A DNA stretch of 64,000 nt from assembly GCF_963576545.1 (NCBI RefSeq), contig NW_026870464.1, forward strand, positions 62,001-126,000, given 5' to 3'. A program made the position numbers and the translations under genes. Of this stretch, positions 49,201 through 62,388 are shown piece after piece; position 1 is the stretch's first letter, and each line of letters opens with the position of its first letter. The DNA comes from Limanda limanda (lineage: Eukaryota > Chordata > Actinopteri > Pleuronectiformes > Pleuronectidae). The notes beneath the pieces were generated by a model that did not search any database, had not been told where the DNA came from, and saw nothing but the letters and a program-made list of their open reading frames with translations.

Positions 49201-49725
49201 TCGGAAGGGTTAGGGTTAGGGTTAGGGCTGAAAGCACATAGGAGAAAGAGATATTCTTGAATAACTTTTTTTGTGAAGGTCGGAGAGACTTGGAAAGTGG
49301 TTGCATCTGGACTAATTTGGGTCCTGCAGATCGATTGGTACCATCCCCGAGCTTGTACGACCTTTGGAAGAGGTCGACCGACGAAATTCCCCCAAATCTG
49401 AGGAGATATTCTTGAATAACTTTTTTTGTGAAGGTCGGAGAGACTTGCAAGTAGGCTCTACCCCCACTAAATGGGGTAGCGCGCATCGATCGGTACCATC
49501 TTTGAGCTTCTCCGACTTTCGGAAGGGTTAGGGTTAGGGTTAGGGATGAAAGCACATAGGAGAAAGAGATATTCTTGAATAACTTTTTTTGTGAAGGTCG
49601 GAGAGACTTGGAAAGTGGTTGCATCTGGACTAATTTGGGTCCTGCGGATCGATTGGTACCATCCCCGAGCTTGTACGACCTTCGAAAGAGGTCGACCGAC
49701 GAAATTCCCCCAAATCTGAGGAGAT

Positions 49726-49888
49726 ATTCTCTAATAACTTTTTTTGTGAAGGTCGGAGAGACTTGGAAGTAGGCTCTACCCCCACTAAATGGGGTTGCGC
49801 GCATCGATCGGTACCATCCTTGAGCTTCTCCGACTTTCGGAAGGGTTAGGGTTAGGGTTAGGGATGAAAGCACATAGGAGAAAGAGAT
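49726..49888 (+). repeat. A monomer with divergent head
   Basis: The head reads ATTCTCTAATAAC instead of ATTCTTGAATAAC, and position 41 is G as in B (GACTTGGAAGTAGG). It sits directly after the second of two adjoining AABAB pentamers. This is one of the few copies with changes in the otherwise near-invariant first ten bases. The B-like base could mark a conversion edge. Confidence 0.75.
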
Positions 49889-50844
49889 ATTCTTGAATAA
49901 CTTTTTTTGTGAAGGTCGGAGAGACTTGCAAGTAGGCTCTACCCCCACTAAATGGGGTAGCGCGCATCGATCGGTACCATCCTTGAGCTTCTCCGACTTT
50001 CGGAAGGGTTAGGGTTAGGGATGAAAGCACATAGGAGAAAGAGATATTCTTGAATAACTTTTTTTGTGAAGGTCGGAGAGACTTGGAAAGTGGTTGCATC
50101 TGGACTAATTTGGGTCCTGCGGATCGATTGGTACCATCCCCGAGCTTGTACGACCTTCGGAAGAGGTCGACCGACGAAATTCCCCCAAATCTGAGGAGAT
50201 ATTCTTGAATAACTTTTTTTGTGAAGGTCGGAGAGACTTGCAAGTAGGCTCTACCCCCACTAAATGGGGTTGCGCGCATCGATCGGTACCATCCTTGAGC
50301 TTCTCCGACTTTCGGAAGGGTTAGGGTTAGGGTTAGGGATGAAAGCACATAGGAGAAAGAGATATTCTTGAATAACTTTTTTTGTGAAGGTCGGAGAGAC
50401 TTGCAAGTAGGCTCTACCCCCACTAAATGGGGTAGCGCGCATCGATCGGTACCATCCTTGAGCTTCTCCGACTTTCGGAAGGGTTAGGGTTAGGGTTAGG
50501 GATGAAAGCACATAGGAGAAAGAGATATTCTTGAATAACTTTTTTTGTGAAGGTCGGAGAGACTTGGAAAGTGGTTGCATCTGGACTAATTTGGGTCCTG
50601 CGGATCGATTGGTACCATCCCCGAGCTTGTACGACCTTCGAAAGAGGTCGACCGACGAAATTCCCCCAAATCTGAGGAGATATTCTTGAATAACTTTTTT
50701 TGTGAAGGTCGGAGAGACTTGCAAGTAGGCTCTACCCCCACTAAATGGGGTTGCGCGCATCGATCGGTACCATCCTTGAGCTTCTCCGACTTTCGGAAGG
50801 GTTAGGGTTAGGGTTAGGGATGAAAGCACATAGGAGAAAGAGAT

Positions 50845-51013
50845 ATTCTTGAATAACTTTTTTTGTGAAGGTCGGAGAGACTTGCAAGTAGGCTCTACCC
50901 CCACTAAATGGGGTAGCGCGCATCGATCGGTACCATCCTTGAGCTTCTCCGACTTTCGGAAGGGTTAGGGTTAGGGTTAGGGTTAGGGATGAAAGCACAT
51001 AGGAGAAAGAGAT
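50845..51013 (+). repeat. Expanded A monomer with four TTAGGG (169 bp), copy 1
   Basis: One extra hexamer in the tract (five GGG runs). It is followed by B, then by A51169 whose tract starts GGGCTA. Confidence 0.9.
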
Positions 51014-51168
51014 ATTCTTGAATAACTTTTTTTGTGAAGGTCGGAGAGACTTGGAAAGTGGTTGCATCTGGACTAATTTGGGTCCTGCAGATCGATTGGT
51101 ACCATCCCCGAGCTTGTACGACCTTCGGAAGAGGTCGACCGACGAAATTCCCCCAAATCTGAGGAGAT

Positions 51169-53412
51169 ATTCTTGAATAACTTTTTTTGTGAAGGTCGGA
51201 GAGACTTGCAAGTAGGCTCTACCCCCACTAAATGGGGTTGCGCGCATCGATCGGTACCATCCTTGAGCTTCTCCGACTTTCGGAAGGGCTAGGGTTAGGG
51301 TTAGGGATGAAAGCACATAGGAGAAAGAGATATTCTTGAATAACTTTTTTTGTGAAGGTCGGAGAGACTTGCAAGTAGGCTCTACCCCCACTAAATGGGG
51401 TAGCGCGCATCGATCGGTACCATCCTTGAGCTTCTCCGACTTTCGGAAGGGTTAGGGTTAGGGATGAAAGCACATAGGAGAAAGAGATATTCTTGAATAA
51501 CTTTTTTTGTGAAGGTCGGAGAGACTTGGAAAGTGGTTGCATCTGGACTAATTTGGGTCCTGCGGATCGATTGGTACCATCCCCGAGCTTGTACGACCTT
51601 CGAAAGAGGTCGACCGACGAAATTCCCCCAAATCTGAGGAGATATTCTTGAATAACTTTTTTTGTGAAGGTCGGAGAGACTTGCAAGTAGGCTCTACCCC
51701 CACTAAATGGGGTTGCGCGCATCGATCGGTACCATCCTTGAGCTTCTCCGACTTTCGGAAGGGTTAGGGTTAGGGTTAGGGATGAAAGCACATAGGAGAA
51801 AGAGATATTCTTGAATAACTTTTTTTGTGAAGGTCGGAGAGACTTGCAAGTAGGCTCTACCCCCACTAAATGGGGTAGCACGCATCGATCGGTACCATCC
51901 TTGAGCTTCTCCGACTTTCGGAAGGGTTAGGGTTAGGGTTAGGGATGAAAGCACATAGGAGAAAGAGATATTCTTGAATAACTTTTTTTGTGAAGGTCGG
52001 AGAGACTTGCAAGTAGGCATTACCCCCACTAAATGGGGTAGCGCGCATCGATCGGTACCATCCTTGAGCTTCTCCGACTTTCGGAAGGGTTAGGGTTAGG
52101 GTTAGGGATGAAAGCACATAGGAGAAAGAGATATTCTTGAATAACTTTTTTTGTGAAGGTCGGAGAGACTTGCAAGTAGGCTCTACCCCCACTAAATGGG
52201 GTAGCGCGCATCGATCGGTACCATCCTTGAGCTTCTCCGACTTTCGGAAGGGTTAGGGTTAGGGTTAGGGATGAAAGCACATAGGAGAAAGAGATATTCT
52301 TGAATAACTTTTTTTGTGAAGGTCGGAGAGACTTGGAAAGTGGTTGCATCTGGACTAATTTGGGTCCTGCGGATCGATTGGTACCATCCCCGAGCTTGTA
52401 CGACCTTCGGAAGAGGTCGACCGACGAAATTCCCCCAAATCTGAGGAGATATTCTTGAATAACTTTTTTTGTGAAGGTCGGAGAGACTTGCAAGTAGGCT
52501 TTACCCCCACTAAATGGGGTAGCGCGCATCGATCGGTACCATCCTTGAGCTTCTCCGACTTTCGGAAGGGTTAGGGTTAGGGTTAGGGATGAAAGCACAT
52601 AGGAGAAAGAGATATTCTTGAATAACGTTTTTTGTGAAGGTCGGAGAGACTTGCAAGTAGGCTCTACCCCCACTAAATGGGGTAGCGCGCATCGATCGGT
52701 ACCATCCTTGAGCTTCTCCGACTTTCGGAAGGGTTAGGGTTAGGGTTAGGGATGAAAGCACATAGGAGAAAGAGATATTCTTGAATAACTTTTTTTGTGA
52801 AGGTCGGAGAGACTTGGAAAGTGGTTGCATCTGGACTAATTTGGGTCCTGCGGATCGATTGGTACCATCCCCGAGCTTGTACGACCTTCGAAAGAGGTCG
52901 ACCGACGAAATTCCCCCAAATCTGAGGAGATATTCTTGAATAACTTTTTTTGTGAAGGTCGGAGAGACTTGCAAGTAGGCTCTACCCCCACTAAATGGGG
53001 TTGCGCGCATCGATCGGTACCATCCTTGAGCTTCTCCGACTTTTGGAAGGGTTAGGGTTAGGGATGAAAGCACATAGGAGAAAGAGATATTCTTGAATAA
53101 CTTTTTTTGTGAAGGTCGGAGAGACTTGCAAGTAGGCTCTACCCCCACTAAATGGGGTAGCGCGCATCGATCGGTACCATCCTTGAGCTTCTCCGACTTT
53201 CGGAAGGGTTAGGGTTAGGGTTAGGGTTAGGGATGAAAGCACATAGGAGAAAGAGATATTCTTGAATAACTTTTTTTGTGAAGGTCGGAGAGACTTGGAA
53301 AGTGGTTGCATCTGGACTAATTTGGGTCCTGCGGATCGATTGGTACCATCCCCGAGCTTGTACGACCTTCGGAAGAGGTCGACCGACGAAATTCCCCCAA
53401 ATCTGAGGAGAT
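51169..53412 (+). repeat. Segmental duplication in the right domain, copy 1 (2244 bp)
   Basis: B starts: 51489, 52296, 52777, 53258. Marker order: A51169 GGGCTAGGG; A51332 two hexamers; A51807 TAGCACGC; A51970 GGCATTACC; A52451 GGCTTTACC; A52614 AACGTTTTTT; A52932 two hexamers with CTTTTGGAAGG; A53089 four hexamers. Confidence 0.9.
53089..53257 (+). repeat. Expanded A monomer with four TTAGGG (169 bp), copy 2
   Basis: Same context as the copy at 50845 (offset 2244 bp): followed by B53258 and the GGGCTA-type A53413. Inherited with the segmental duplication. Confidence 0.9.
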
Positions 53413-56400
53413 ATTCTTGAATAACTTTTTTTGTGAAGGTCGGAGAGACTTGCAAGTAGGCTCTACCCCCACTAAATGGGGTTGCGCGCATCGATCGGTA
53501 CCATCCTTGAGCTTCTCCGACTTTCGGAAGGGCTAGGGTTAGGGTTAGGGATGAAAGCACATAGGAGAAAGAGATATTCTTGAATAACTTTTTTTGTGAA
53601 GGTCGGAGAGACTTGCAAGTAGGCTCTACCCCCACTAAATGGGGTAGCGCGCATCGATCGGTACCATCCTTGAGCTTCTCCGACTTTCGGAAGGGTTAGG
53701 GTTAGGGATGAAAGCACATAGGAGAAAGAGATATTCTTGAATAACTTTTTTTGTGAAGGTCGGAGAGACTTGGAAAGTGGTTGCATCTGGACTAATTTGG
53801 GTCCTGCAGATCGATTGGTACCATCCCCGAGCTTGTACGACCTTCGAAAGAGGTCGACCGACGAAATTCCCCCAAATCTGAGGAGATATTCTTGAATAAC
53901 TTTTTTTGTGAAGGTCGGAGAGACTTGCAAGTAGGCTCTACCCCCACTAAATGGGGTTGCGCGCATCGATCGGTACCATCCTTGAGCTTCTCCGACTTTC
54001 GGAAGGGTTAGGGTTAGGGTTAGGGATGAAAGCACATAGGAGAAAGAGATATTCTTGAATAACTTTTTTTGTGAAGGTCGGAGAGACTTGCAAGTAGGCT
54101 CTACCCCCACTAAATGGGGTAGCACGCATCGATCGGTACCATCCTTGAGCTTCTCCGACTTTCGGAAGGGTTAGGGTTAGGGTTAGGGATGAAAGCACAT
54201 AGGAGAAAGAGATATTCTTGAATAACTTTTTTTGTGAAGGTCGGAGAGACTTGCAAGTAGGCATTACCCCCACTAAATGGGGTAGCGCGCATCGATCGGT
54301 ACCATCCTTGAGCTTCTCCGACTTTCGGAAGGGTTAGGGTTAGGGTTAGGGATGAAAGCACATAGGAGAAAGAGATATTCTTGAATAACTTTTTTTGTGA
54401 AGGTCGGAGAGACTTGCAAGTAGGCTCTACCCCCACTAAATGGGGTAGCGCGCATCGATCGGTACCATCCTTGAGCTTCTCCGACTTTCGGAAGGGTTAG
54501 GGTTAGGGTTAGGGATGAAAGCACATAGGAGAAAGAGATATTCTTGAATAACTTTTTTTGTGAAGGTCGGAGAGACTTGGAAAGTGGTTGCATCTGGACT
54601 AATTTGGGTCCTGCGGATCGATTGGTACCATCCCCGAGCTTGTACGACCTTCGGAAGAGGTCGACCGACGAAATTCCCCCAAATCTGAGGAGATATTCTT
54701 GAATAACTTTTTTTGTGAAGGTCGGAGAGACTTGCAAGTAGGCTTTACCCCCACTAAATGGGGTAGCGCGCATCGATCGGTACCATCCTTGAGCTTCTCC
54801 GACTTTCGGAAGGGTTAGGGTTAGGGTTAGGGATGAAAGCACATAGGAGAAAGAGATATTCTTGAATAACGTTTTTTGTGAAGGTCGGAGAGACTTGCAA
54901 GTAGGCTCTACCCCCACTAAATGGGGTAGCGCGCATCGATCGGTACCATCCTTGAGCTTCTCCGACTTTCGGAAGGGTTAGGGTTAGGGTTAGGGATGAA
55001 AGCACATAGGAGAAAGAGATATTCTTGAATAACTTTTTTTGTGAAGGTCGGAGAGACTTGGAAAGTGGTTGCATCTGGACTAATTTGGGTCCTGCGGATC
55101 GATTGGTACCATCCCCGAGCTTGTACGACCTTCGGAAGAGGTCGACCGACGAAATTCCCCCAAATCTGAGGAGATATTCTTGAATAACTTTTTTTGTGAA
55201 GGTCGGAGAGACTTGCAAGTAGGCTCTACCCCCACTAAATGGGGTAGCGCGCATCGATCGGTACCATCCTTGAGCTTCTCCGACTTTCGGAAGGGTTAGG
55301 GTTAGGGTTAGGGATGAAAGCACATAGGAGAAAGAGATATTCTTGAATAACTTTTTTTGTGAAGGTCCGAGAGACTTGCAAGTAGGCTCTACCCCCACTA
55401 AATGGGGTAGCGCGCATCGATCGGTACCATCCTTGAGCTTCTCCGACTTTCGGAAGGGTTAGGGTTAGGGTTAGGGATGAAAGCACATAGGAGAAAGAGA
55501 TATTCTTGAATAACTTTTTTTGTGAAGGTCGGAGAGACTTGGAAAGTGGTTGCATCTGGACTAATTTGGGTCCTGCGGATCGATTGGTACCATCCCCGAG
55601 CTTGTACGACCTTCGGAAGAGGTCGACCGACGAAATTCCCCCAAATCTGAGGAGATATTCTTGAATAACTTTTTTTGTGAAGGTCGGAGAGACTTGCAAG
55701 TAGGCTTTACCCCCACTAAATGGGGTTGCGCGCATCGACCAGTACCATCCTTGAGCTTCTCCGACTTTCGGAAGGGTTAGGGTTAGGGTTAGGGATGAAA
55801 GCACATAGGAGAAAGAGATATTCTTGAATAACTTTTTTTGTGAAGGTCGGAAAGACTTGCAAGTAGGCTCTACCCCCACTAAATGGGGTAGCGCGCATCG
55901 ATCGGTACCATCCTTGAGCTTCTCCGACTTTCGGAAGGGTTAGGGTTAGGGTTAGGGATGAAAGCACATAGGAGAAAGAGATATTCTTGAATAACTTTTT
56001 TTGTGAAGGTCGGAGAGACTTGCAAGTAGGCTCTACCCCCACTAAATGGGGTAGCGCGCATCGATCGGTACCATCCTTGAGCTTCTCCGACTTTCGGAAG
56101 GGTTAGGGTTAGGGATGAAAGCACATAGGAGAAAGAGATATTCTTGAATAACTTTTTTTGTGAAGGTCGGAGAGACTTGGAAAGTGGTTGCATCTGGACT
56201 AATTTGGGTCCTGCGGATCGATTGGTACCATCCCCGAGCTTGTACGACCTTCGAAAGAGGTCGACCGACGAAATTCCCCCAAATCTGAGGAGATATTCTT
56301 GAATAACTTTTTTTGTGAAGGTCGGAGAGACTTGCAAGTAGGCTCTAACCCCACTAAATGGGGTTGCGCGCATCGATCGGTACCATCTTTGAGCTTCTCC

Positions 56401-57256
56401 GACTTTCGGAAGGGTTAGGGTTAGGGTTAGGGATGAAAGCACATAGGAGAAAGAGATATTCTTGAATAACTTTTTTTGTGAAGGTCGGAGAGACTTGCAA
56501 GTAGGCTCTACCCCCACTAAATGGGGTAGCGCGCATCGATCGGTACCATCCTTGAGCTTCTCCGACTTTCGGAAGGGTTAGGGTTAGGGATGAAAGCACA
56601 TAGGAGAAAGAGATATTCTTGAATAACTTTTTTTGTGAAGGTCGGAGAGACTTGGAAAGTGGTTGCATCTGGACTAATTTGGGTCCTGCGGATCGATTGG
56701 TACCATCCCCGAGCTTGTACGACCTTCGGAAGAGGTCGACCGACGAAATTCCCCCAAATCTGAGGAGATATTCTTGAATAACTTTTTTTGTGAAGGTCGG
56801 AGAGACTTGCAAGTAGGCTCTACCCCCACTAAATGGGGTTGCGCCCATCGATCGGTACCATCCTTGAGCTTCTCCGACTTTCGGAAGGGTTAGGGTTAGG
56901 GTTAGGGATGAAAGCACATAGGAGAAAGAGATATTCTTGAATAACTTTTTTTGTGAAGGTCGGAGAGACTTGCAAGTAGGCTCTACCCCCACTAAATGGG
57001 GTAGCGCGCATCGATCGGTACCATCCTTGAGCTTCTCCGACTTTCGGAAGGGTTAGGGTTAGGGTTAGGGTTAGGGATGAAAGCACATAGGAGAAAGAGA
57101 TATTCTTGAATAACTTTTTTTGTGAAGGTCGGAGAGACTTGGAAAGTGGTTGCATCTGGACTAATTTGGGTCCTGCGGATCGATTGGTACCATCCCCGAG
57201 CTTGTACGACCTTCGGAAGAGGTCGACCGACGAAATTCCCCCAAATCTGAGGAGAT
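53413..57256 (+). repeat. Segmental duplication in the right domain, copy 2 (3844 bp)
   Basis: B starts: 53733, 54540, 55021, 55502, 56140, 56615, 57102. Offset 2244 from copy 1: A53413 GGGCTAGGG, A53576 two hexamers, A54051 TAGCACGC, A54214 GGCATTACC, A54695 GGCTTTACC, A54858 AACGTTTTTT. It then contains a longer insert including A55339 GGTCCGAG, A55657 GACCAG and A55820 GTCGGAAAG before reaching the four-hexamer A56933. Confidence 0.9.
56933..57101 (+). repeat. Expanded A monomer with four TTAGGG (169 bp), copy 3
   Basis: Same context again (offset 3844 bp from copy 2): followed by B57102 and the GGGCTA-type A57257. Confidence 0.9.
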
Positions 57257-60200
57257 ATTCTTGAATAACTTTTTTTGTGAAGGTCGGAGAGACTTGCAAG
57301 TAGGCTCTACCCCCACTAAATGGGGTTGCGCGCATCGATCGGTACCATCCTTGAGCTTCTCCGACTTTCGGAAGGGCTAGGGTTAGGGTTAGGGATGAAA
57401 GCACATAGGAGAAAGAGATATTCTTGAATAACTTTTTTTGTGAAGGTCGGAGAGACTTGCAAGTAGGCTCTACCCCCACTAAATGGGGTAGCGCGCATCG
57501 ATCGGTACCATCCTTGAGCTTCTCCGACTTTCGGAAGGGTTAGGGTTAGGGATGAAAGCACATAGGAGAAAGAGATATTCTTGAATAACTTTTTTTGTGA
57601 AGGTCGGAGAGACTTGGAAAGTGGTTGCATCTGGACTAATTTGGGTCCTGCGGATCGATTGGTACCATCCCCGAGCTTGTACGACCTTCGAAAGAGGTCG
57701 ACCGACGAAATTCCCCCAAATCTGAGGAGATATTCTTGAATAACTTTTTTTGTGAAGGTCGGAGAGACTTGCAAGTAGGCTCTACCCCCACTAAATGGGG
57801 TTGCGCACATCGATCGGTACCATCCTTGAGCTTCTCCGACTTTCGGAAGGGTTAGGGTTAGGGTTAGGGATGAAAGCACATAGGAGAAAGAGATATTCTT
57901 GAATAACTTTTTTTGTGAAGGTCGGAGAGACTTGCAAGTAGGCTCTACCCCCACTAAATGGGGTAGCACGCATCGATCGGTACCATCCTTGAGCTTCTCC
58001 GACTTTCGGAAGGGTTAGGGTTAGGGTTAGGGATGAAAGCACATAGGAGAAAGAGATATTCTTGAATAACTTTTTTTGTGAAGGTCGGAGAGACTTGCAA
58101 GTAGGCATTACCCCCACTAAATGGGGTAGCGCGCATCGATCGGTACCATCCTTGAGCTTCTCCGACTTTCGGAAGGGTTAGGGTTAGGGTTAGGGATGAA
58201 AGCACATAGGAGAAAGAGATATTCTTGAATAACTTTTTTTGTGAAGGTCGGAGAGACTTGCAAGTAGGCTCTACCCCCACTAAATGGGGTAGCGCGCATC
58301 GATCGGTACCATCCTTGAGCTTCTCCGACTTTCGGAAGGGTTAGGGTTAGGGTTAGGGATGAAAGCACATAGGAGAAAGAGATATTCTTGAATAACTTTT
58401 TTTGTGAAGGTCGGAGAGACTTGGAAAGTGGTTGCATCTGGACTAATTTGGGTCCTGCGGATCGATTGGTACCATCCCCGAGCTTGTACGACCTTCGAAA
58501 GAGGTCGACCGACGAAATTCCCCCAAATCTGAGGAGATATTCTTGAATAACTTTTTTTGTGAAGGTCGGAGAGACTTGCAAGTAGGCTTTACCCCCACTA
58601 AATGGGGTAGCGCGCATCGATCGGTACCATCCTTGAGCTTCTCCGACTTTCGGAAGGGTTAGGGTTAGGGTTAGGGATGAAAGCACATAGGAGAAAGAGA
58701 TATTCTTGAATAACGTTTTTTGTGAAGGTCGGAGAGACTTGCAAGTAGGCTCTACCCCCACTAAATGGGGTAGCGCGCATCGATCGGTACCATCCTTGAG
58801 CTTCTCCGACTTTCGGAAGGGTTAGGGTTAGGGTTAGGGATGAAAGCACATAGGAGAAAGAGATATTCTTGAATAACTTTTTTTGTGAAGGTCGGAGAGA
58901 CTTGGAAAGTGGTTGCATCTGGACTAATTTGGGTCCTGCGGATCGATTGGTACCATCCCCGAGCTTGTACGACCTTCGGAAGAGGTCGACCGACGAAATT
59001 CCCCCAAATCTGAGGAGATATTCTTGAATAACTTTTTTTGTGAAGGTCGGAGAGACTTGCAAGTAGGCTCTACCCCCACTAAATGGGGTAGCGCGCATCG
59101 ATCGGTACCATCCTTGAGCTTCTCCGACTTTCGGAAGGGTTAGGGTTAGGGTTAGGGATGAAAGCACATAGGAGAAAGAGATATTCTTGAATAACTTTTT
59201 TTGTGAAGGTCCGAGAGACTTGCAAGTAGGCTCTACCCCCACTAAATGGGGTAGCGCGCATCGATCGGTACCATCCTTGAGCTTCTCCGACTTTCGGAAG
59301 GGTTAGGGTTAGGGTTAGGGATGAAAGCACATAGGAGAAAGAGATATTCTTGAATAACTTTTTTTGTGAAGGTCGGAGAGACTTGGAAAGTGGTTGCATC
59401 TGGACTAATTTGGGTCCTGCGGATCGATTGGTACCATCCCCGAGCTTGTACGACCTTCGGAAGAGGTCGACCGACGAAATTCCCCCAAATCTGAGGAGAT
59501 ATTCTTGAATAACTTTTTTTGTGAAGGTCGGAGAGACTTGCAAGTAGGCTCTACCCCCACTAAATGGGGTTGCGCGCATCGACCAGTACCATCCTTGAGC
59601 TTCTCCGACTTTCGGAAGGGTTAGGGTTAGGGTTAGGGATGAAAGCACATAGGAGAAAGAGATATTCTTGAATAACTTTTTTTGTGAAGGTCGGAAAGAC
59701 TTGCAAGTAGGATCTACCCCCACTAAATGGGGTAGCGCGCATCGATCGGTACCATCCTTGAGCTTCTCCGACTTTCGGAAGGGTTAGGGTTAGGGTTAGG
59801 GATGAAAGCACATAGGAGAAAGAGATATTCTTGAATAACTTTTTTTGTGAAGGTCGGAGAGACTTGCAAGTAGGCTCTACCCCCACTAAATGGGGTAGCG
59901 CGCATCGATCGGTACCATCCTTGAGCTTCTCCGACTTTCGGAAGGGTTAGGGTTAGGGTTAGGGATGAAAGCACATAGGAGAAAGAGATATTCTTGAATA
60001 ACTTTTTTTGTGAAGGTCGGAGAGACTTGGAAAGTGGTTGCATCTGGACTAATTTGGGTCCTGCGGATCGATTGGTACCATCCCCGAGCTTGTACGACCT
60101 TCGAAAGAGGTCGACCGACGAAATTCCCCCAAATCTGAGGAGATATTCTTGAATAACTTTTTTTGTGAAGGTCGGAGAGACTTGCAAGTAGGCTCTACCC

Positions 60201-60619
60201 CCACTAAATGGGGTTGCGCGCATCGATCGGTACCATCTTTGAGCTTCTCCGACTTTCGGAAGGGTTAGGGTTAGGGTTAGGGATGAAAGCACATAGGAGA
60301 AAGAGATATTCTTGAATAACTTTTTTTGTGAAGGTCGGAGAGACTTGCAAGTAGGCTCTACCCCCACTAAATGGGGTAGCGCGCATCGATCAGTACCATC
60401 CTTGAGCTTCTCCGACTTTCGGAAGGGTTAGGGTTAGGGATGAAAGCACATAGGAGAAAGAGATATTCTTGAATAACTTTTTTTGTGAAGGTCGGAGAGA
60501 CTTGGAAAGTGGTTGCATCTGGACTAATTTGGGTCCTGCGGATCGATTGGTACCATCCCCGAGCTTGTACGACCTTCGGAAGAGGTCGACCGACGAAATT
60601 CCCCCAAATCTGAGGAGAT
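57257..60619 (+). repeat. Segmental duplication in the right domain, copy 3
   Basis: B starts: 57577, 58384, 58865, 59346, 59990, 60465. Offset 3844 from copy 2: A57257 GGGCTAGGG, A57420 two hexamers, A57895 TAGCACGC, A58058 GGCATTACC, A58539 GGCTTTACC, A58702 AACGTTTTTT, A59183 GGTCCGAG, A59501 GACCAG, A59664 GTCGGAAAG. A59827 has three hexamers where copy 2 (A55983) has two, which shifts the later offset to 3850. A57732 has gained GCAC. Confidence 0.9.
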
Positions 60620-62388
60620 ATTCTTGAATAACTTTTTTTGTGAAGGTCGGAGAGACTTGCAAGTAGGCTCTACCCCCACTAAATGGGGTTGCGCGCATCG
60701 ATCGGTACCATCCTTGAGCTTCTCCGACTTTCGGAAGGGTTAGGGTTAGGGTTAGGGATGAAAGCACATAGGAGAAAGAGATATTCTTGAATAACTTTTT
60801 TTGTGAAGGTCGGAGAGACTTGCAAGTAGGCTTTACCCCCACTAAATGGGGTAGCGCGCATCGATCGGTACCATCCTTGAGCTTCTCCGACTTTCGGAAG
60901 GGTTAGGGTTAGGGTTAGGGATGAAAGCACATAGGAGAAAGAGATATTCTTGAATAACTTTTTTTGTGAAGGTCGGAGAGACTTGCAAGTAGGCTCTACC
61001 CCCACTAAATGGGGTAGCGCGCATCGATCGGTACCATCCTTGAGCTTCTCCGACTTTCGGAAGGGTTAGGGTTAGGGTTAGGGATGAAAGCACATAGGAG
61101 AAAGAGATATTCTTGAATAACTTTTTTTGTGAAGGTCGGAGAGACTTGCAAGTAGGCTCTACCCCCACTAAATGGGGTAGCGCGCATCGATCGGTACCAT
61201 CCTTGAGCTTCTCCGACTTTCGGAAGGGTTAGGGTTAGGGTTAGGGATGAAAGCACATAGGAGAAAGAGATATTCTTGAATAACTTTTTTTGTGAAGGTC
61301 GGAGAGACTTGGAAAGTGGTTGCATCTGGACTAATTTGGGTCCTGCGGATCGATTGGTACCATCCCCGAGCTTGTAAGACCTTCGGAAGAGGTCGACCGA
61401 CGAAATTCCCCCAAATCTGAGGAGATATTCTTGAATAACTTTTTTTGTGAAGGTCGGAGAGACTTGCAAGTAGGCTCTGCTCCCACTAAATGGGGTAGCG
61501 CGCATCGATCGGTACCATCCTTGAGCTTCTCCGACTTTCGGAAGGGTTAGGGTTAGGGTTAGGGATGAAAGCACATAGGAGAAAGAGATATTCTTGAATA
61601 ACTTTTTTTGTGAAGGTCGGAGAGACTTGCAAGTAGGCTCTACCCCCACTAAATGGGGTAGCGCGCATCGATCGGTACCATCCTTGAGCTTCTCCGACTT
61701 TCGGAAGGGTTAGGGTTAGGGTTAGGGATGAAAGCACATAGGAGAAAGAGATATTATTGAATAACTTTTTTTGTGAAGGTCGGAGAGACTTGGAAAGTGG
61801 TTGCATCTGGACTAATTTGGGTCCTGCGGATCGATTGGTACCATCCCCGAGCTTGTACGACCTTCGGAAGAGGTCGACCGACGAAATTCCCCCAAATCTG
61901 AGGAGATATTCTTGAATAACGTTTTTTGTGAAGGTCGGAGAGACTTGCAAGTAGGCTCTACCCCCACTAAATGGGGTTGCGCGCATCGATCGGTACCATC
62001 CTTGAGCTTCTCCGACTTTCGGAAGGGTTAGGGTTAGGGTTAGGGATGAAAGCACATAGGAGAAAGAGATATTCTTGAATAACTTTTTTTGTGAAGGTCG
62101 GAGAGACTTGCAAGTAGGCTCTACCCCCACTAAATGGGGTAGCGCGCATCGATCGGTACCATCCTTGAGCTTCTCCGACTTTCGGAAGGGTTAGGGTTAG
62201 GGTTAGGGATGAAAGCACATAGGAGAAAGAGATATTCTTGAATAACTTTTTTTGTGAAGGTCGGAGAGACTTGGAAAGTGGTTGCATCTGGACTAATTTG
62301 GGTCCTGCGGATCGATTGGTACCATCCCCGAGCTTGTACGACCTTCGGAAGAGGTCGACCGACGAAATTCCCCCAAATCTGAGGAGAT
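60620..62388 (+). repeat. AAAAB and AAB section between duplicated blocks
   Basis: B starts: 61272, 61753, 62234. Four A's (A60620-A61109) precede B61272. B61272 has TGTAAGACC. A61427 has CTCTGCTCCC. B61753 has ATTATTGAATAAC in its head. A61908 has AACGTTTTTT. Confidence 0.83.

Larger units (their letters stand above)
46204..51168 (+). repeat. Mixed section: AAB, AAAAB and two adjoining AABAB
   Basis: B starts: 46204, 46685, 47166, 47973, 48454, 48772, 49253, 49571, 50046, 50527, 51014. Pentamers 48128-48926 and 48927-49725 lie next to each other, the only such pair. A46522 has CATATTTGAG. A46840 has TTTGCGAAGG in the head. B47973 has GGTACCTTCCCGGAGC. A49090 has GGGCTGAAAGC. Confidence 0.83.

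Noticed and set aside
49575..49772. 65-codon plus-strand frame.
   Set aside because: It is created by the divergent head of A49726 (TCTCTAATAAC) and lies wholly in satellite sequence.
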